Below are positions 1 through 6,784 of a stretch of DNA of 41,051 nt, one piece after another. The position numbers and the translations under genes are program-made. The DNA comes from GCA-2861595 sp035525365 (lineage in GTDB: Bacteria; Actinomycetota; Acidimicrobiia; Acidimicrobiales; GCA-2861595): positions 1 to 41,051 of the forward strand of contig DATLEK010000079.1 in assembly GCA_035525365.1 (NCBI GenBank), given 5' to 3'. The notes under the pieces are model-generated. The model was not told where the DNA came from and did not search any database. It saw only the letters and a list, made by a program, of their open reading frames with translations. Position 1 is the first letter of the stretch; the number at the start of each line of letters is the position of its first letter.

Positions 1-377
1 GGGTTCTTGGTGGCGGCATCGGCGATGGCGCCGGCCTGAGAAGAAGAGACCTCACCGCAGCGAGCGGCAGCTTCAAGCTCCGGAAGCTGAGACAGCCCAG
101 CGGCGGTCTCCAGCTCTTCTTTGGCCTTGGACACGCTGGTACCCGACTTGCGGGCCAGGTGATGAGCAGGGCTGATGTCGCCCTCTCTCTTCCAAAGCTC
201 GGTGTCGGCCACCCGCTTGGCCGCCAGCGCCTTGACCGTCGCCACCATGTTCTCAACGGCGATGGCGTCCTCGACGACGCCCTGGGCGACCTGAGCAGAG
301 ATCTCACCGGGGTCGAAGGAGGCGGCATAGCTCGAGACCGCGCCTCGGATCCCCTTCATCGTCGAGCCGTCGAACAT
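1..377 (-). CDS. DUF222 / 13E12-repeat family protein, N-terminal part
   Basis: The frame is open from an ATG at 377 to the left edge of the window, so the C-terminus is missing. A strong Shine-Dalgarno (AGGAGG) lies just upstream of the ATG. The translation starts MFDGSTMKGIRGAVSSYAA and contains AHHLARKSGTSVSKAKEEL and SSSQAGAIADAA, a pattern typical of the DUF222 domain found in multicopy actinobacterial proteins. Known family members usually carry an HNH nuclease domain at the C-terminus, which would lie outside this window. The cellular role of the family is not established; several copies per genome and association with mobile regions are common. The family call is firm; any nuclease activity is an inference. 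Confidence 0.85.
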   Translation of the reverse strand, partial: MFDGSTMKGIRGAVSSYAASFDPGEISAQVAQGVVEDAIAVENMVATVKALAAKRVADTELWKREGDISPAHHLARKSGTSVSKAKEELETAAGLSQLPELEAAARCGEVSSSQAGAIADAATKN

Positions 378-645
378 TGACACCTCCTCGCTCCTCTCGT
401 AACCGATTCAAAGAGGAGGGCCCGTATCGCCGGCACCTCGAGGCGTCACCAAGGACTCTACACGAACGAACGTTCCGAGTCAAGCACTTTCGGAAACTTT
501 TTTCTGAACGTGCCCGGCTCCTCATGAACGGTCGCCAGCCCTGGCAGGCTGGCGCCCTGTGAAGAGGATGACGCCACTGCCGATCGGGTCGAGCGAGCGC
601 CGGCGCCCCAAGCTGGTACCCCTCCTTCGCAACGCCCCAAGGCGG

Positions 646-657
646 TATCTTTGAACC
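646..657 (+). promoter_or_regulatory. -10 element and probable leaderless start
   Basis: TATCTT at 646-651 is followed by six bases and then the GTG at 658. There is no Shine-Dalgarno. This spacing would place the transcription start at or next to the start codon, giving a leaderless mRNA. The same arrangement recurs elsewhere in this window. Confidence 0.45.
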
Positions 658-861
658 GTGGACAGGAGCGCGTTGCCGAAGACGGTCGAGGAGTGGTCCG
701 AACGCTGCAATTCCGGCAAGCCTTCGACGCCCGACGATCAGTCCCGCACCTGGGACGGCCGGATCTTGGACACCAAGGAGAAGGTCCTCGAGTTTCTCGC
801 TGAGATCGAGGAGGCCCGCCAAGCCGGGCGGAGCCTCGGTCCGGATGACGACCAACCCTGA
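658..861 (+). CDS. Small hypothetical protein, partner of downstream nucleotidyltransferase
   Basis: A 67-residue acidic protein (MDRSALPKTVEEWSERCNSG at its start) that I do not recognise as a named family. It begins with GTG and ends inside the next gene: the two frames overlap by 17 bases (845-861), which suggests translational coupling. A small protein encoded immediately upstream of, and overlapping, a nucleotidyltransferase is the usual layout of two-gene toxin-antitoxin or AbiE/MNT-like modules. An antitoxin-like role is therefore a reasonable inference from position only. The probable leaderless promoter at 646-657 supports this start. Confidence 0.6.
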   Translation: MDRSALPKTVEEWSERCNSGKPSTPDDQSRTWDGRILDTKEKVLEFLAEIEEARQAGRSLGPDDDQP

Positions 862-1426
862 GGGACCACCTCTCGACGTCGAGCGAATCCTGGAGACCCT
901 GAATCGCCACAAGGTCGACTTTCTGGTCGTTGGCGGCACGGCCGCTAACGCCTACGGGGCGATCAGGACGACGAAGGACTTCGACTGCATGGCGATGCGC
1001 AGCGATGAGAATCTGGCCCGGCTGGGTGACGCCATGAAAGAACTCCACGCCAGGCTTCGAGTGGGCGGCCTGACCGACGCTGAGGCTCAGCAACTCCCGG
1101 TCCGTCTCGACGCCAAGGCGCTCAAGGCGATGGAGATCTCGACCTGGCGCACCGATGCCGGCGATTTCGACGTGCTGGCTCACATGCCCAATCGCCGGGG
1201 CCAGCGGTTGGGCTACGAGGACCTGGTGTCGAGGGCGGTCACGATCCGGTTCGCCAACTCGCAGGTGCAGGTAGCCGCTCTGGAGGACATCATCGCCTCC
1301 AAGGAGTGGGCGGATCGCCCCAAGGACCACGAGGCGCTCCCGGAGCTTCACGACATCAATAGCCGCCGGGGGAGCGACCCCCCGACCCCTAGCGAGTCGC
1401 TGACCGGCTGCGCCGGCGCCCCGTAG
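845..1426 (+). CDS. Nucleotidyltransferase-fold protein (AbiEii/DUF6036-like)
   Basis: This 193-residue protein has the nucleotidyltransferase signature: VVGGTAANAYGAIRTTKDFD at about residues 28-47, where the GG and the D-x-D-like acidic pair would form the metal site. It continues with FDVLAHM and VAALEDIIASKEWADRPKDH, the typical C-terminal motif of AbiEii/DUF6036-type proteins. Members can modify tRNA or act as toxins; others are uncharacterised. After RPKDHEALPEL the last 25 or so residues (from INSRRGS) look unlike the family and may reflect frame decay at the 3' end. It overlaps the 67-residue partner gene, supporting a two-gene module. The fold is clear; toxin activity is inferred. 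Confidence 0.7.
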   Translation: MTTNPEGPPLDVERILETLNRHKVDFLVVGGTAANAYGAIRTTKDFDCMAMRSDENLARLGDAMKELHARLRVGGLTDAEAQQLPVRLDAKALKAMEISTWRTDAGDFDVLAHMPNRRGQRLGYEDLVSRAVTIRFANSQVQVAALEDIIASKEWADRPKDHEALPELHDINSRRGSDPPTPSESLTGCAGAP

Positions 1427-1465
1427 AAACAAGGGATCATTCATGCGGCGCAGTGGACGCGCCGA

Positions 1466-1477
1466 TACTGTTTGTCT
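1466..1477 (+). promoter_or_regulatory. -10-like element before the pilT-like gene
   Basis: TACTGT (1466-1471) stands six bases before the ATG at 1478, and no Shine-Dalgarno is visible. This fits the leaderless pattern of other genes here and favours ATG 1478 over TTG 1472. No convincing -35 box is visible, so this is a weak call. Confidence 0.3.
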
Positions 1478-3091
1478 ATGCAAGCTGCGTCGCGCCGGCT
1501 AGGCGAACTCCTCATCGAACGCAAGGTTCTCTCCCGTGACACGCTCGAGGAGCTGCTCGGGCGGGAGGCCACGGAGGGGGTTCCACTCTCCAAGCTGCTG
1601 CTGGCCGAGGGGGTGGTGGGCGAAAAGGACCTGGTTGCCGCGGTAGCGACCCAGGTGGGCATCCCCTTCGTGGACTTCGACCACACCGCCGTCAACCCCA
1701 CCCTCGACCGCCTCGTGCCCGCCGAGCTGGCCCGCCGGCACCTGGCCGTGGCCGTCGACCTCGACGGCGCCGACCTGCTGGTCGCCATGGTGGACCCGAG
1801 CGACCGTGAGGCGGTCAACGAGATCGAGGCGGCCACCGCCTGGACCATCAAGCCGGCCATCGCCGTGCGGGGCGAGCTGCGCCGCATCGTGTCGTCCATG
1901 TACGGCGGCGACGGCGACACCGAAGCCGGCGGCGACGCCATCGAGGTCCAGGTCGACGGCGAGGCCGACATAGAGGGCACCGGCGCAGGCCGCCCCGCCC
2001 AGGCCGCCATGCCCGAGGCCGAGCTGCACGTCAACGAGATGCTGGAGCGCGTCGTCGACCTCGGCGGCTCGGACCTTCACCTCACCACCGGCAGGCACCC
2101 CAGCGTCCGCATCCACGGCGACATCAAGGAGCTGACCGAGTTCCCCGTGATGAACGGCTCGGAGATCCGCCGGATGATCTTCGCCATCCTCACCCAGAAG
2201 CAGCGTGAGCGCTTCGAGAACGACCTGGAACTCGACACCTCCCACTCGGTCCCCGGCATCGGTCGCTTCCGCGTCAACGTGTTCCTCCAGCGTGACTCGG
2301 TGGGCTCGGTCATGCGCGTCATCCCCTTCGATGTCATCCCCTTCGACAAGCTGGGCCTGCCCCAGTCCGCACTCCAGTTCGCCCACCTGCCCCGAGGCCT
2401 GGTGCTGGTCACCGGCCCCACCGGCTCGGGCAAGTCCACCTCGCTCGCCTCGATGATCGATGTCATCAACTGCGAGAAGCCCTGTCACATCATGACGGTG
2501 GAGGACCCCATCGAGTTCCTCCACAACCACAAGATGGCCATCGTCAACCAGCGGGAGGTGGGGGAGGACACCCACGGTTTCGCCGACGCCCTCAAGCACG
2601 TCCTGCGCCAGGACCCCGATGTCATCCTCGTGGGTGAGATGCGCGACCTCGAGACCATCTCCACCGCCCTCACCGCGGCTGAGACCGGCCACCTCGTGTT
2701 CGCCACCCTCCACACCCAGGACGCACCCCAGTCGGTCGACCGCGTCATCGACGTGTTCCCCGCCCACCAGCAGCAGCAGGTTCGGGTCCAGCTCGCTTCG
2801 TCGCTGCAGGGCATCGTCACCCAGCAGCTCATCCCCACCGTCGGAGGCCGGGGCCGGGCCGTGGCTGCCGAGGTCCTGGTGGCCACTCCCGCCGTTCGCA
2901 ACCTCATCCGTGAGGGCAAGACCCACCAGATCTACTCAGCCATGCAGGCCGGCGGAAAGTTCGGCATGCAGACCATGGACATGTCGTTGGCCTCGCTGGT
3001 GAGGCAGGGCAAGGTGTCCAAGGACATGGCCATAGAGCGCTGCGCCAACGAGCAGGACTTCGGACGCCTCCTCGGCTCCGGACCGACCTAG
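1478..3091 (+). CDS. pilT: Type IV pilus retraction-type ATPase with N-terminal MshEN domain
   Basis: A 537-residue hybrid. Residues about 5-150 form an MshEN/T2SSE N-terminal domain (RRLGELLIERKVL, then LLLAEGVVGEKDLVAAVATQ), the domain normally found on PilB/GspE extension ATPases and known in MshE to bind c-di-GMP. After an acidic, Ala/Gly-rich linker, a complete PilT begins at about residue 178 (MPEAELHVNEML). Its Walker A is GPTGSGKST (313-321), Walker B lies at ILVGEMRD (about 383-390), the His box is HLVFATLHT, and the PilT hallmark AVRNLIREGK is at 472-481. That last motif marks a retraction ATPase rather than PilB. It acts as a hexameric motor at the inner face of the membrane. The first MshEN half-motif is imperfect (K where Gly is usual), so ligand binding is uncertain. 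pilC follows 13 bases downstream. Confidence 0.92.
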   Translation: MQAASRRLGELLIERKVLSRDTLEELLGREATEGVPLSKLLLAEGVVGEKDLVAAVATQVGIPFVDFDHTAVNPTLDRLVPAELARRHLAVAVDLDGADLLVAMVDPSDREAVNEIEAATAWTIKPAIAVRGELRRIVSSMYGGDGDTEAGGDAIEVQVDGEADIEGTGAGRPAQAAMPEAELHVNEMLERVVDLGGSDLHLTTGRHPSVRIHGDIKELTEFPVMNGSEIRRMIFAILTQKQRERFENDLELDTSHSVPGIGRFRVNVFLQRDSVGSVMRVIPFDVIPFDKLGLPQSALQFAHLPRGLVLVTGPTGSGKSTSLASMIDVINCEKPCHIMTVEDPIEFLHNHKMAIVNQREVGEDTHGFADALKHVLRQDPDVILVGEMRDLETISTALTAAETGHLVFATLHTQDAPQSVDRVIDVFPAHQQQQVRVQLASSLQGIVTQQLIPTVGGRGRAVAAEVLVATPAVRNLIREGKTHQIYSAMQAGGKFGMQTMDMSLASLVRQGKVSKDMAIERCANEQDFGRLLGSGPT

Positions 3092-3104
3092 GAGAACAAC
3101 CAAG

Positions 3105-4322
3105 ATGGCAGACACCTACGCCTACAAGGTCCGTGACAAGGCGGGCAAGATCCACACCGGGGAGCTGGAGGCCGACAGCACCACGCTGGTGGCCAACAAG
3201 CTGCGCCAACTGGGCTACGTGCCCATCGCCATCGACAAGAAGACCGAGTCGATTGGCAAGAAGGAACTCAAGCTCCCGGGCATGGGCAAGCCCAAGCTGA
3301 AGGACATCTCCATCTTCAGCCGCCAGTTCGCCACCATGATCGACTCGGGCCTGTCCCTGCTGCGATCGCTCTACATCCTGGAGGAGCAGACCGACAACAA
3401 GGTGCTGGCCGGCATCCTCGGCGAAGTCCGCCAGGACGTGGAGAAGGGCACCTCGTTGTCCCAGGCCCTGAGCCGCCACCCGAAGACCTTCAACCGCCTG
3501 TACGTCTCCATGGTGAAGGCCGGTGAGATCGGCGGTGTCCTCGACTCGGTGCTGATCCAACTCGCCGACACCATCGAGAAGCAGGTCGCCCTGAAGCAGA
3601 AGATCAAGTCGGCCATGACCTATCCGGTCGCCGTGCTGTGCCTGGTCCTGTTGATCGTCACCGCCATGTTGCTGTTCGTGGTCCCGACGTTCAAGGTGCT
3701 CTACGACGACCTCGGCGGAACACTGCCGCTGCCCACCCGGATCCTTCTCACCGTCTCCAGCGCCCTGGCCAAGGGCCTCCCCATCGTCATCCTCGTCATG
3801 GTCGGGATCGTTTTCGGCTTCAAGAAGTGGATCGAGACCGACAAGGGCCGGAGCATCTTCGACGCCTTCAAGCTCAAGATCGTGCTGTTCGGCAACCTCG
3901 TCCACAAGACGATCCTGGTTCGCTTCTCCCGGACCCTTGCTTCCCTGCTTCGCTCCGGCGTGCCCATTCTGGAGTCACTGGAGATCACCGCCGACACGGT
4001 GAGCAACAGCGTCGCGGCCAAGGCCATCTACGACGTCCAGGACGGTGTGAAGCAGGGCGAGCCGCTGGCCAAGCGCATGGCCAACCACGACATCTTCCCG
4101 CCGATGGTGGTCCAGATGATCGCCGTGGGCGAGGAGACCGGCGCCGTCGACACCATGCTCGACAAGATCGGCGACTTCTACGAGCAGGAGGTGGAGGCGC
4201 TGGTCAACGCCCTGACCTCCCTGCTGGAGCCCCTCCTGATCGTGGTTCTCGGCGGCGCCGTGGGCAGCATGGTCATCGCCCTCTACATGCCGCTGTTCAA
4301 CATCATCAAGCTCATCAAGTAG
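3105..4322 (+). CDS. pilC: Type IV pilus inner-membrane platform protein PilC
   Basis: A 405-residue protein of usual PilC/GspF length with two T2SSF domains. The first covers about residues 65-190 (FSRQFATMIDSGLSLLRSL), followed by a membrane segment after SAMTYPVAVL. The second covers about 270-390 (FSRTLASLLRSGVPILESLE), ending with a hydrophobic stretch and YMPLFNIIKLIK. PilC couples the cytoplasmic ATPases to pilin insertion and removal. It follows the ATPase gene in the same operon, with a Shine-Dalgarno (TAGGAGAACAACC) that nearly repeats the one before pilA. The start ATG is well supported by this site. Confidence 0.95.
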   Translation: MADTYAYKVRDKAGKIHTGELEADSTTLVANKLRQLGYVPIAIDKKTESIGKKELKLPGMGKPKLKDISIFSRQFATMIDSGLSLLRSLYILEEQTDNKVLAGILGEVRQDVEKGTSLSQALSRHPKTFNRLYVSMVKAGEIGGVLDSVLIQLADTIEKQVALKQKIKSAMTYPVAVLCLVLLIVTAMLLFVVPTFKVLYDDLGGTLPLPTRILLTVSSALAKGLPIVILVMVGIVFGFKKWIETDKGRSIFDAFKLKIVLFGNLVHKTILVRFSRTLASLLRSGVPILESLEITADTVSNSVAAKAIYDVQDGVKQGEPLAKRMANHDIFPPMVVQMIAVGEETGAVDTMLDKIGDFYEQEVEALVNALTSLLEPLLIVVLGGAVGSMVIALYMPLFNIIKLIK

Positions 4323-4349
4323 CTGATAGGCGACTCGGCGGCGAATCCC

Positions 4350-4841
4350 GTGGGAGTCCGCCTGAGGCGAAGCCAGGACGGCTTCAGTCTCATCGAGCTG
4401 ATGATGGTGGTCCTCGTGATCGGCATCCTGCTGGCCATCGCCATCCCCACCTATCTCGGTGTGAAGCGAGCGGCCAGCGACCGGGCGACCCAGTCGAACG
4501 TACGGAACGCCCTGACCGCCATGCGGATCTACTACAACGCCAATCAGACCTACACCGGCGATCCGGCGGTGATGAACGAGATCGACCCTTCGCTCAGTTG
4601 GACCGACGTTGATCTCGCCGCTACGTCCCCACGAAGCGCCATCCGGCTGGCCGTCTTTCCCGTCCCGGAGCTGGATCAGACGATCGTCCTGGGGGGCCGC
4701 ACCAGTGAGGGCCGGTGCTTCTTCCTCAAGGACACCATGGGCAGCTCCGAGGGTGGCGTCTACTACGACTTCCGGGCTTCGGGATCAGGCTCGTGCGCTC
4801 CGCCAAGTCCCGCTGACGCCGGCTGGACGGACAAGTGGTGA
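4350..4841 (+). CDS. Type IV pilin-like protein (first pilin)
   Basis: A 163-residue prepilin with a class III signal peptide. A short basic leader (MGVRLRRSQDG) precedes FSLIELMMVVLVIGILLAIA, with cleavage expected after Gly and Glu at mature position 5. The globular part has a Cys pair (GRCFFLKD and GSGSCAPP) that could form a C-terminal disulphide loop. It is closely related in its N-terminal helix to PilA encoded about 280 bases downstream (TYLGVKRAASDRATQSNVRNAL versus the PilA equivalent), so the two probably arose by duplication. It begins with GTG and lacks a strong Shine-Dalgarno, and it lies upstream of the riboswitch, so only the second pilin should be under that control. It may be a minor or alternative pilin. 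Confidence 0.88.
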   Translation: MGVRLRRSQDGFSLIELMMVVLVIGILLAIAIPTYLGVKRAASDRATQSNVRNALTAMRIYYNANQTYTGDPAVMNEIDPSLSWTDVDLAATSPRSAIRLAVFPVPELDQTIVLGGRTSEGRCFFLKDTMGSSEGGVYYDFRASGSGSCAPPSPADAGWTDKW

Positions 4842-4937
4842 TCCGTGGAGGCGTGGGCCCGAGCTGGTCGATTTGAAATAAATCCATCTACCACCCTCAA
4901 GACCGTGCTACGAAGTGGCGATAGCAACTCTGCGAGC

Positions 4938-5042
4938 AGGTGCTTCTGATAAGGGCAAACCCGTCGTGAGACGGGGACGCAAAGCCATGGAGCCGAACCC
5001 ACCGTGAGGTGGGCAGGCCAGCCAGGCTGCCTGAAGGACTGA
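4938..5042 (+). promoter_or_regulatory. c-di-GMP-I (GEMM-I) riboswitch aptamer upstream of pilA
   Basis: The leader of pilA contains the GEMM-I signature in order: AAGGGCAAACC (4951-4961), a hairpin capped by a GTGA tetraloop, the invariant GGGACGCAAAGCC (4973-4985), a second hairpin CCCACC-GTGA-GGTGGG, and the 3' conserved GCCAGGCTGCC (5021-5031). CTTC and GAAG on either side can close P1. The base before CAAACC, which I align with the ligand-contacting position 20, is G; this predicts c-di-GMP rather than cGAMP, though the alignment was made by eye. The expression platform (5043-5108) has a small CCGGT-GAC-ACCGG hairpin and no U-run, so the mode of control is unclear. GEMM-I elements upstream of pilin genes are known in other bacteria. 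Confidence 0.88.
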
Positions 5043-5124
5043 TCCGGTGACACCGGGGCGGGCCCGACGGGAGGGGACACGGCTCGCACATCCATTGACA
5101 TCACCGAAAAAGGAGAACAACCAA

Positions 5125-5631
5125 ATGATTGAAGCACTTCGCAGGCGAATTGACCGAGACGAAGAGGGTTTCACCCTCATCGAGCTCATGGTGGTGGTCC
5201 TGATCATCGCGATCCTGATCGCCATCGCCATCCCGACGTTCCTCGGCGCTCAGGACCGGGCTCGTGACCGAGGTGCGCAGTCCAACCTGCGCAACGCTCT
5301 CACCGCAGCGAAGACCATCGCTACCGACGCCGAGGGGATTTTCTCCGGCGTCACCACCACCAGCATGGAGGACTCTGAGCCGGTTCTCAACTATCAGACC
5401 GCTGCTCTGACCGGTACCAGCGTTCCCAAGGATATTCAGGTCAATGTGAGCGCCGGAACAATTCCGGATCCAACTACCGACACCACTGGTTCCGGCCGAC
5501 TCTTTCTTGGCGTCCGCTCCGCTTCAGGGAAGTTCTTTGGAGTTTGTGCCGACTACAAGGGCAACGTGCTGTACGCAACGGGCGCTTCGACGGTCCGTGC
5601 TATCGGCAACTGTACTGCTGACAAGTTCTGA
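5125..5631 (+). CDS. pilA: Major type IV pilin PilA
   Basis: A 168-residue prepilin. The leader MIEALRRRIDRDEEG is followed by FTLIELMVVVLIIAILIAIA, with Glu at +5 and the usual hydrophobic assembly helix. The globular domain ends with a Cys pair (FGVCADYKG and IGNCTADKF) likely to form the D-region disulphide. The ATG at 5125 is preceded by a good Shine-Dalgarno (AAAGGAGAACAACC), so an upstream GTG in the same frame at 5047 is not needed. The c-di-GMP riboswitch in its leader and the strong hairpin just after its stop suggest a separately controlled, highly expressed major pilin. PilD, encoded next, should process it. Confidence 0.95.
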   Translation: MIEALRRRIDRDEEGFTLIELMVVVLIIAILIAIAIPTFLGAQDRARDRGAQSNLRNALTAAKTIATDAEGIFSGVTTTSMEDSEPVLNYQTAALTGTSVPKDIQVNVSAGTIPDPTTDTTGSGRLFLGVRSASGKFFGVCADYKGNVLYATGASTVRAIGNCTADKF

Positions 5632-5654
5632 TTAAAGCTAAGTAGCTCGCTTTT

Positions 5655-5687
5655 GAAGTGGCCGGGTCTTTACGGCCCGGCTACTTC
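5655..5687 (+). terminator. Strong hairpin after pilA
   Basis: A 12-bp stem (GAAGTGGCCGGG paired with CCCGGCTACTTC, one G-U pair) with a 9-base loop lies 23 bases after the pilA stop. No U-tract follows, so it could be a partial terminator, or a 3' stabiliser that raises pilA mRNA over the downstream pilD message. Confidence 0.6.
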
Positions 5688-5725
5688 GCGTGCGGGCTCC
5701 GCTCCGCCATCTAGTGTCCGCTGTC

Positions 5726-6496
5726 ATGACCGCCCTTGGCGTAGTCCTCTGTGGGGTCGTTGGCCTGGCTATGGGTTCGTTTCTCAATGTGGCGATCCAC
5801 CGGGTGCCTCTCAAGCAGTCGGTCGTCAGGCCCCGCTCGCGCTGTCCCGGATGTGGCGTCGAGGTCAAGCCTAAGGACAATATTCCTGTGGTTTCGTGGC
5901 TCTTGCTCCGCCGCCGATGCCGATCCTGTCGGGCACCGATCTCCGTCCGGTATCCATTGGTCGAGCTAGTCACCGCAGCACTGTTCGTGGTCATGGCGGT
6001 GCGGTTCGGCGCAGATCCGGCACTGCCCGCGTTCCTTGTTCTGGCCGCTGCTCTTGTGGCCATCTCGGCGATCGACCTCGAGCACTTCATCGTGCCGAAC
6101 CGCATCGTGTACCCGGCGCTGTTCATGATGGTCCCACTGCTCGTCGTCGCCGCGGTGGTGGACGATGCCTGGTCCTCGCTTGCCCGGGCCGCGATCGGAG
6201 GCGCGATCGCCTGGTCGGCGTTGCTCGTCATCCACCTGATCAGCCCACGGGGTATGGGTTTTGGCGACGTTCGCCTGGCCGGGCTCATCGGTGTTCCACT
6301 GGGCTGGCTTGGTCTGGGTCACGTGCCGGTCGGACTTTTTCTCGGTTTCGCCAGCGCTTCGGTAGTAGGAATTGCCTTGATCCTGTGCGGGCGCAAAGGG
6401 CGAAAGGACAAGGTGCCGTTCGGACCATTCCTCGCTTCGGGAGCAATTGGAGCCATACTCTTCGGGCGGGCGATCCTCAAGTGGTATGGCGTGTGA
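5726..6496 (+). CDS. pilD: Prepilin peptidase / N-methyltransferase PilD
   Basis: A membrane aspartyl protease that cleaves prepilin leaders after Gly and methylates the new N-terminus. Visible features: the N-terminal helix with LAMGSFLNVAIHRVP, the cytoplasmic zinc-binding CPGCG...CRSCRAP pair (about residues 40-64), and two catalytic Asp motifs, AISAIDLEHFIVPNR and GMGFGDVRLAG. The family pattern is complete. I chose the ATG at 5726 (MTALGVVLCGVVGLAMG) because it matches the usual start of the family. In-frame GTGs at 5690 and 5714 are alternatives; the 5690 one lies only three bases beyond the hairpin after pilA. It processes the five prepilin-like proteins encoded here. Confidence 0.93.
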   Translation: MTALGVVLCGVVGLAMGSFLNVAIHRVPLKQSVVRPRSRCPGCGVEVKPKDNIPVVSWLLLRRRCRSCRAPISVRYPLVELVTAALFVVMAVRFGADPALPAFLVLAAALVAISAIDLEHFIVPNRIVYPALFMMVPLLVVAAVVDDAWSSLARAAIGGAIAWSALLVIHLISPRGMGFGDVRLAGLIGVPLGWLGLGHVPVGLFLGFASASVVGIALILCGRKGRKDKVPFGPFLASGAIGAILFGRAILKWYGV

Positions 6497-6538
6497 CTCC
6501 TGTGGCCAGAGGGGAAATTGGTAAATTAGTGACAGATG

Positions 6539-6574
6539 TTGACGATGATCTCTTCATGTGCCTAGAGTCTCCCC
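6539..6574 (+). promoter_or_regulatory. Promoter of HTH-pilMN-pilO operon, leaderless
   Basis: A good -35 box TTGACG (6539-6544), an 18-base spacer and a -10 box TAGAGT (6563-6568) end six bases before the GTG at 6575. This suggests a leaderless transcript that begins at the HTH gene and continues into pilMN and downstream genes. Confidence 0.6.
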
Positions 6575-6784
6575 GTGCACCGTTCGATGGGTTCGGCCGG
6601 TGAGGCGTCCACTGACCAGCAGCGGCTTCTCACCGTGCGGGAGGTAGCAGAGCTCATGCGTGTATCCAACATGACCGTCTACCGCCTCATCCGAGGCGGC
6701 GAACTGCCCGCCACGCGGGTGGGGCGCAGCTATCGCGTCTGGGAACAGGACATCGACACCTACCTCCAGCAGGGCGAGCTGTAA
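6575..6784 (+). CDS. BldC/excisionase-like helix-turn-helix protein
   Basis: A 69-residue DNA-binding protein consisting almost only of a MerR-type winged helix (HTH_17): LLTVREVAELMRVSNMTVYR, then GELPATRVGRSYRVWEQDID. This matches BldC-like actinobacterial developmental regulators and excisionases in length and motif. It is the first gene of an operon: its TAA overlaps the ATG of pilMN by one base, implying coupled translation. In this position a role in controlling pilus genes is more likely than phage excision, because no integrase is nearby. The start is GTG 6575, supported by the promoter; ATG 6587 is the alternative. Confidence 0.8.
   Translation: MHRSMGSAGEASTDQQRLLTVREVAELMRVSNMTVYRLIRGGELPATRVGRSYRVWEQDIDTYLQQGEL

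Noticed and set aside
1499..2926. Long - strand open frame (475 codons) opposite the pilT-like gene
   Set aside because: Opposite-strand shadow of a GC-rich gene; the + strand has all PilT motifs and the - strand product is a low-complexity His/Val/Gly/Asp-rich sequence.
3638..4612. Open + strand frame overlapping pilC
   Set aside because: Out-of-frame Arg/Gln/His-rich translation of pilC; no start signal or homology.
6575..6784. Small HTH gene as a phage excisionase
   Set aside because: No integrase or attachment site nearby, and it is translationally coupled to pilMN; a BldC-like regulator is more likely.
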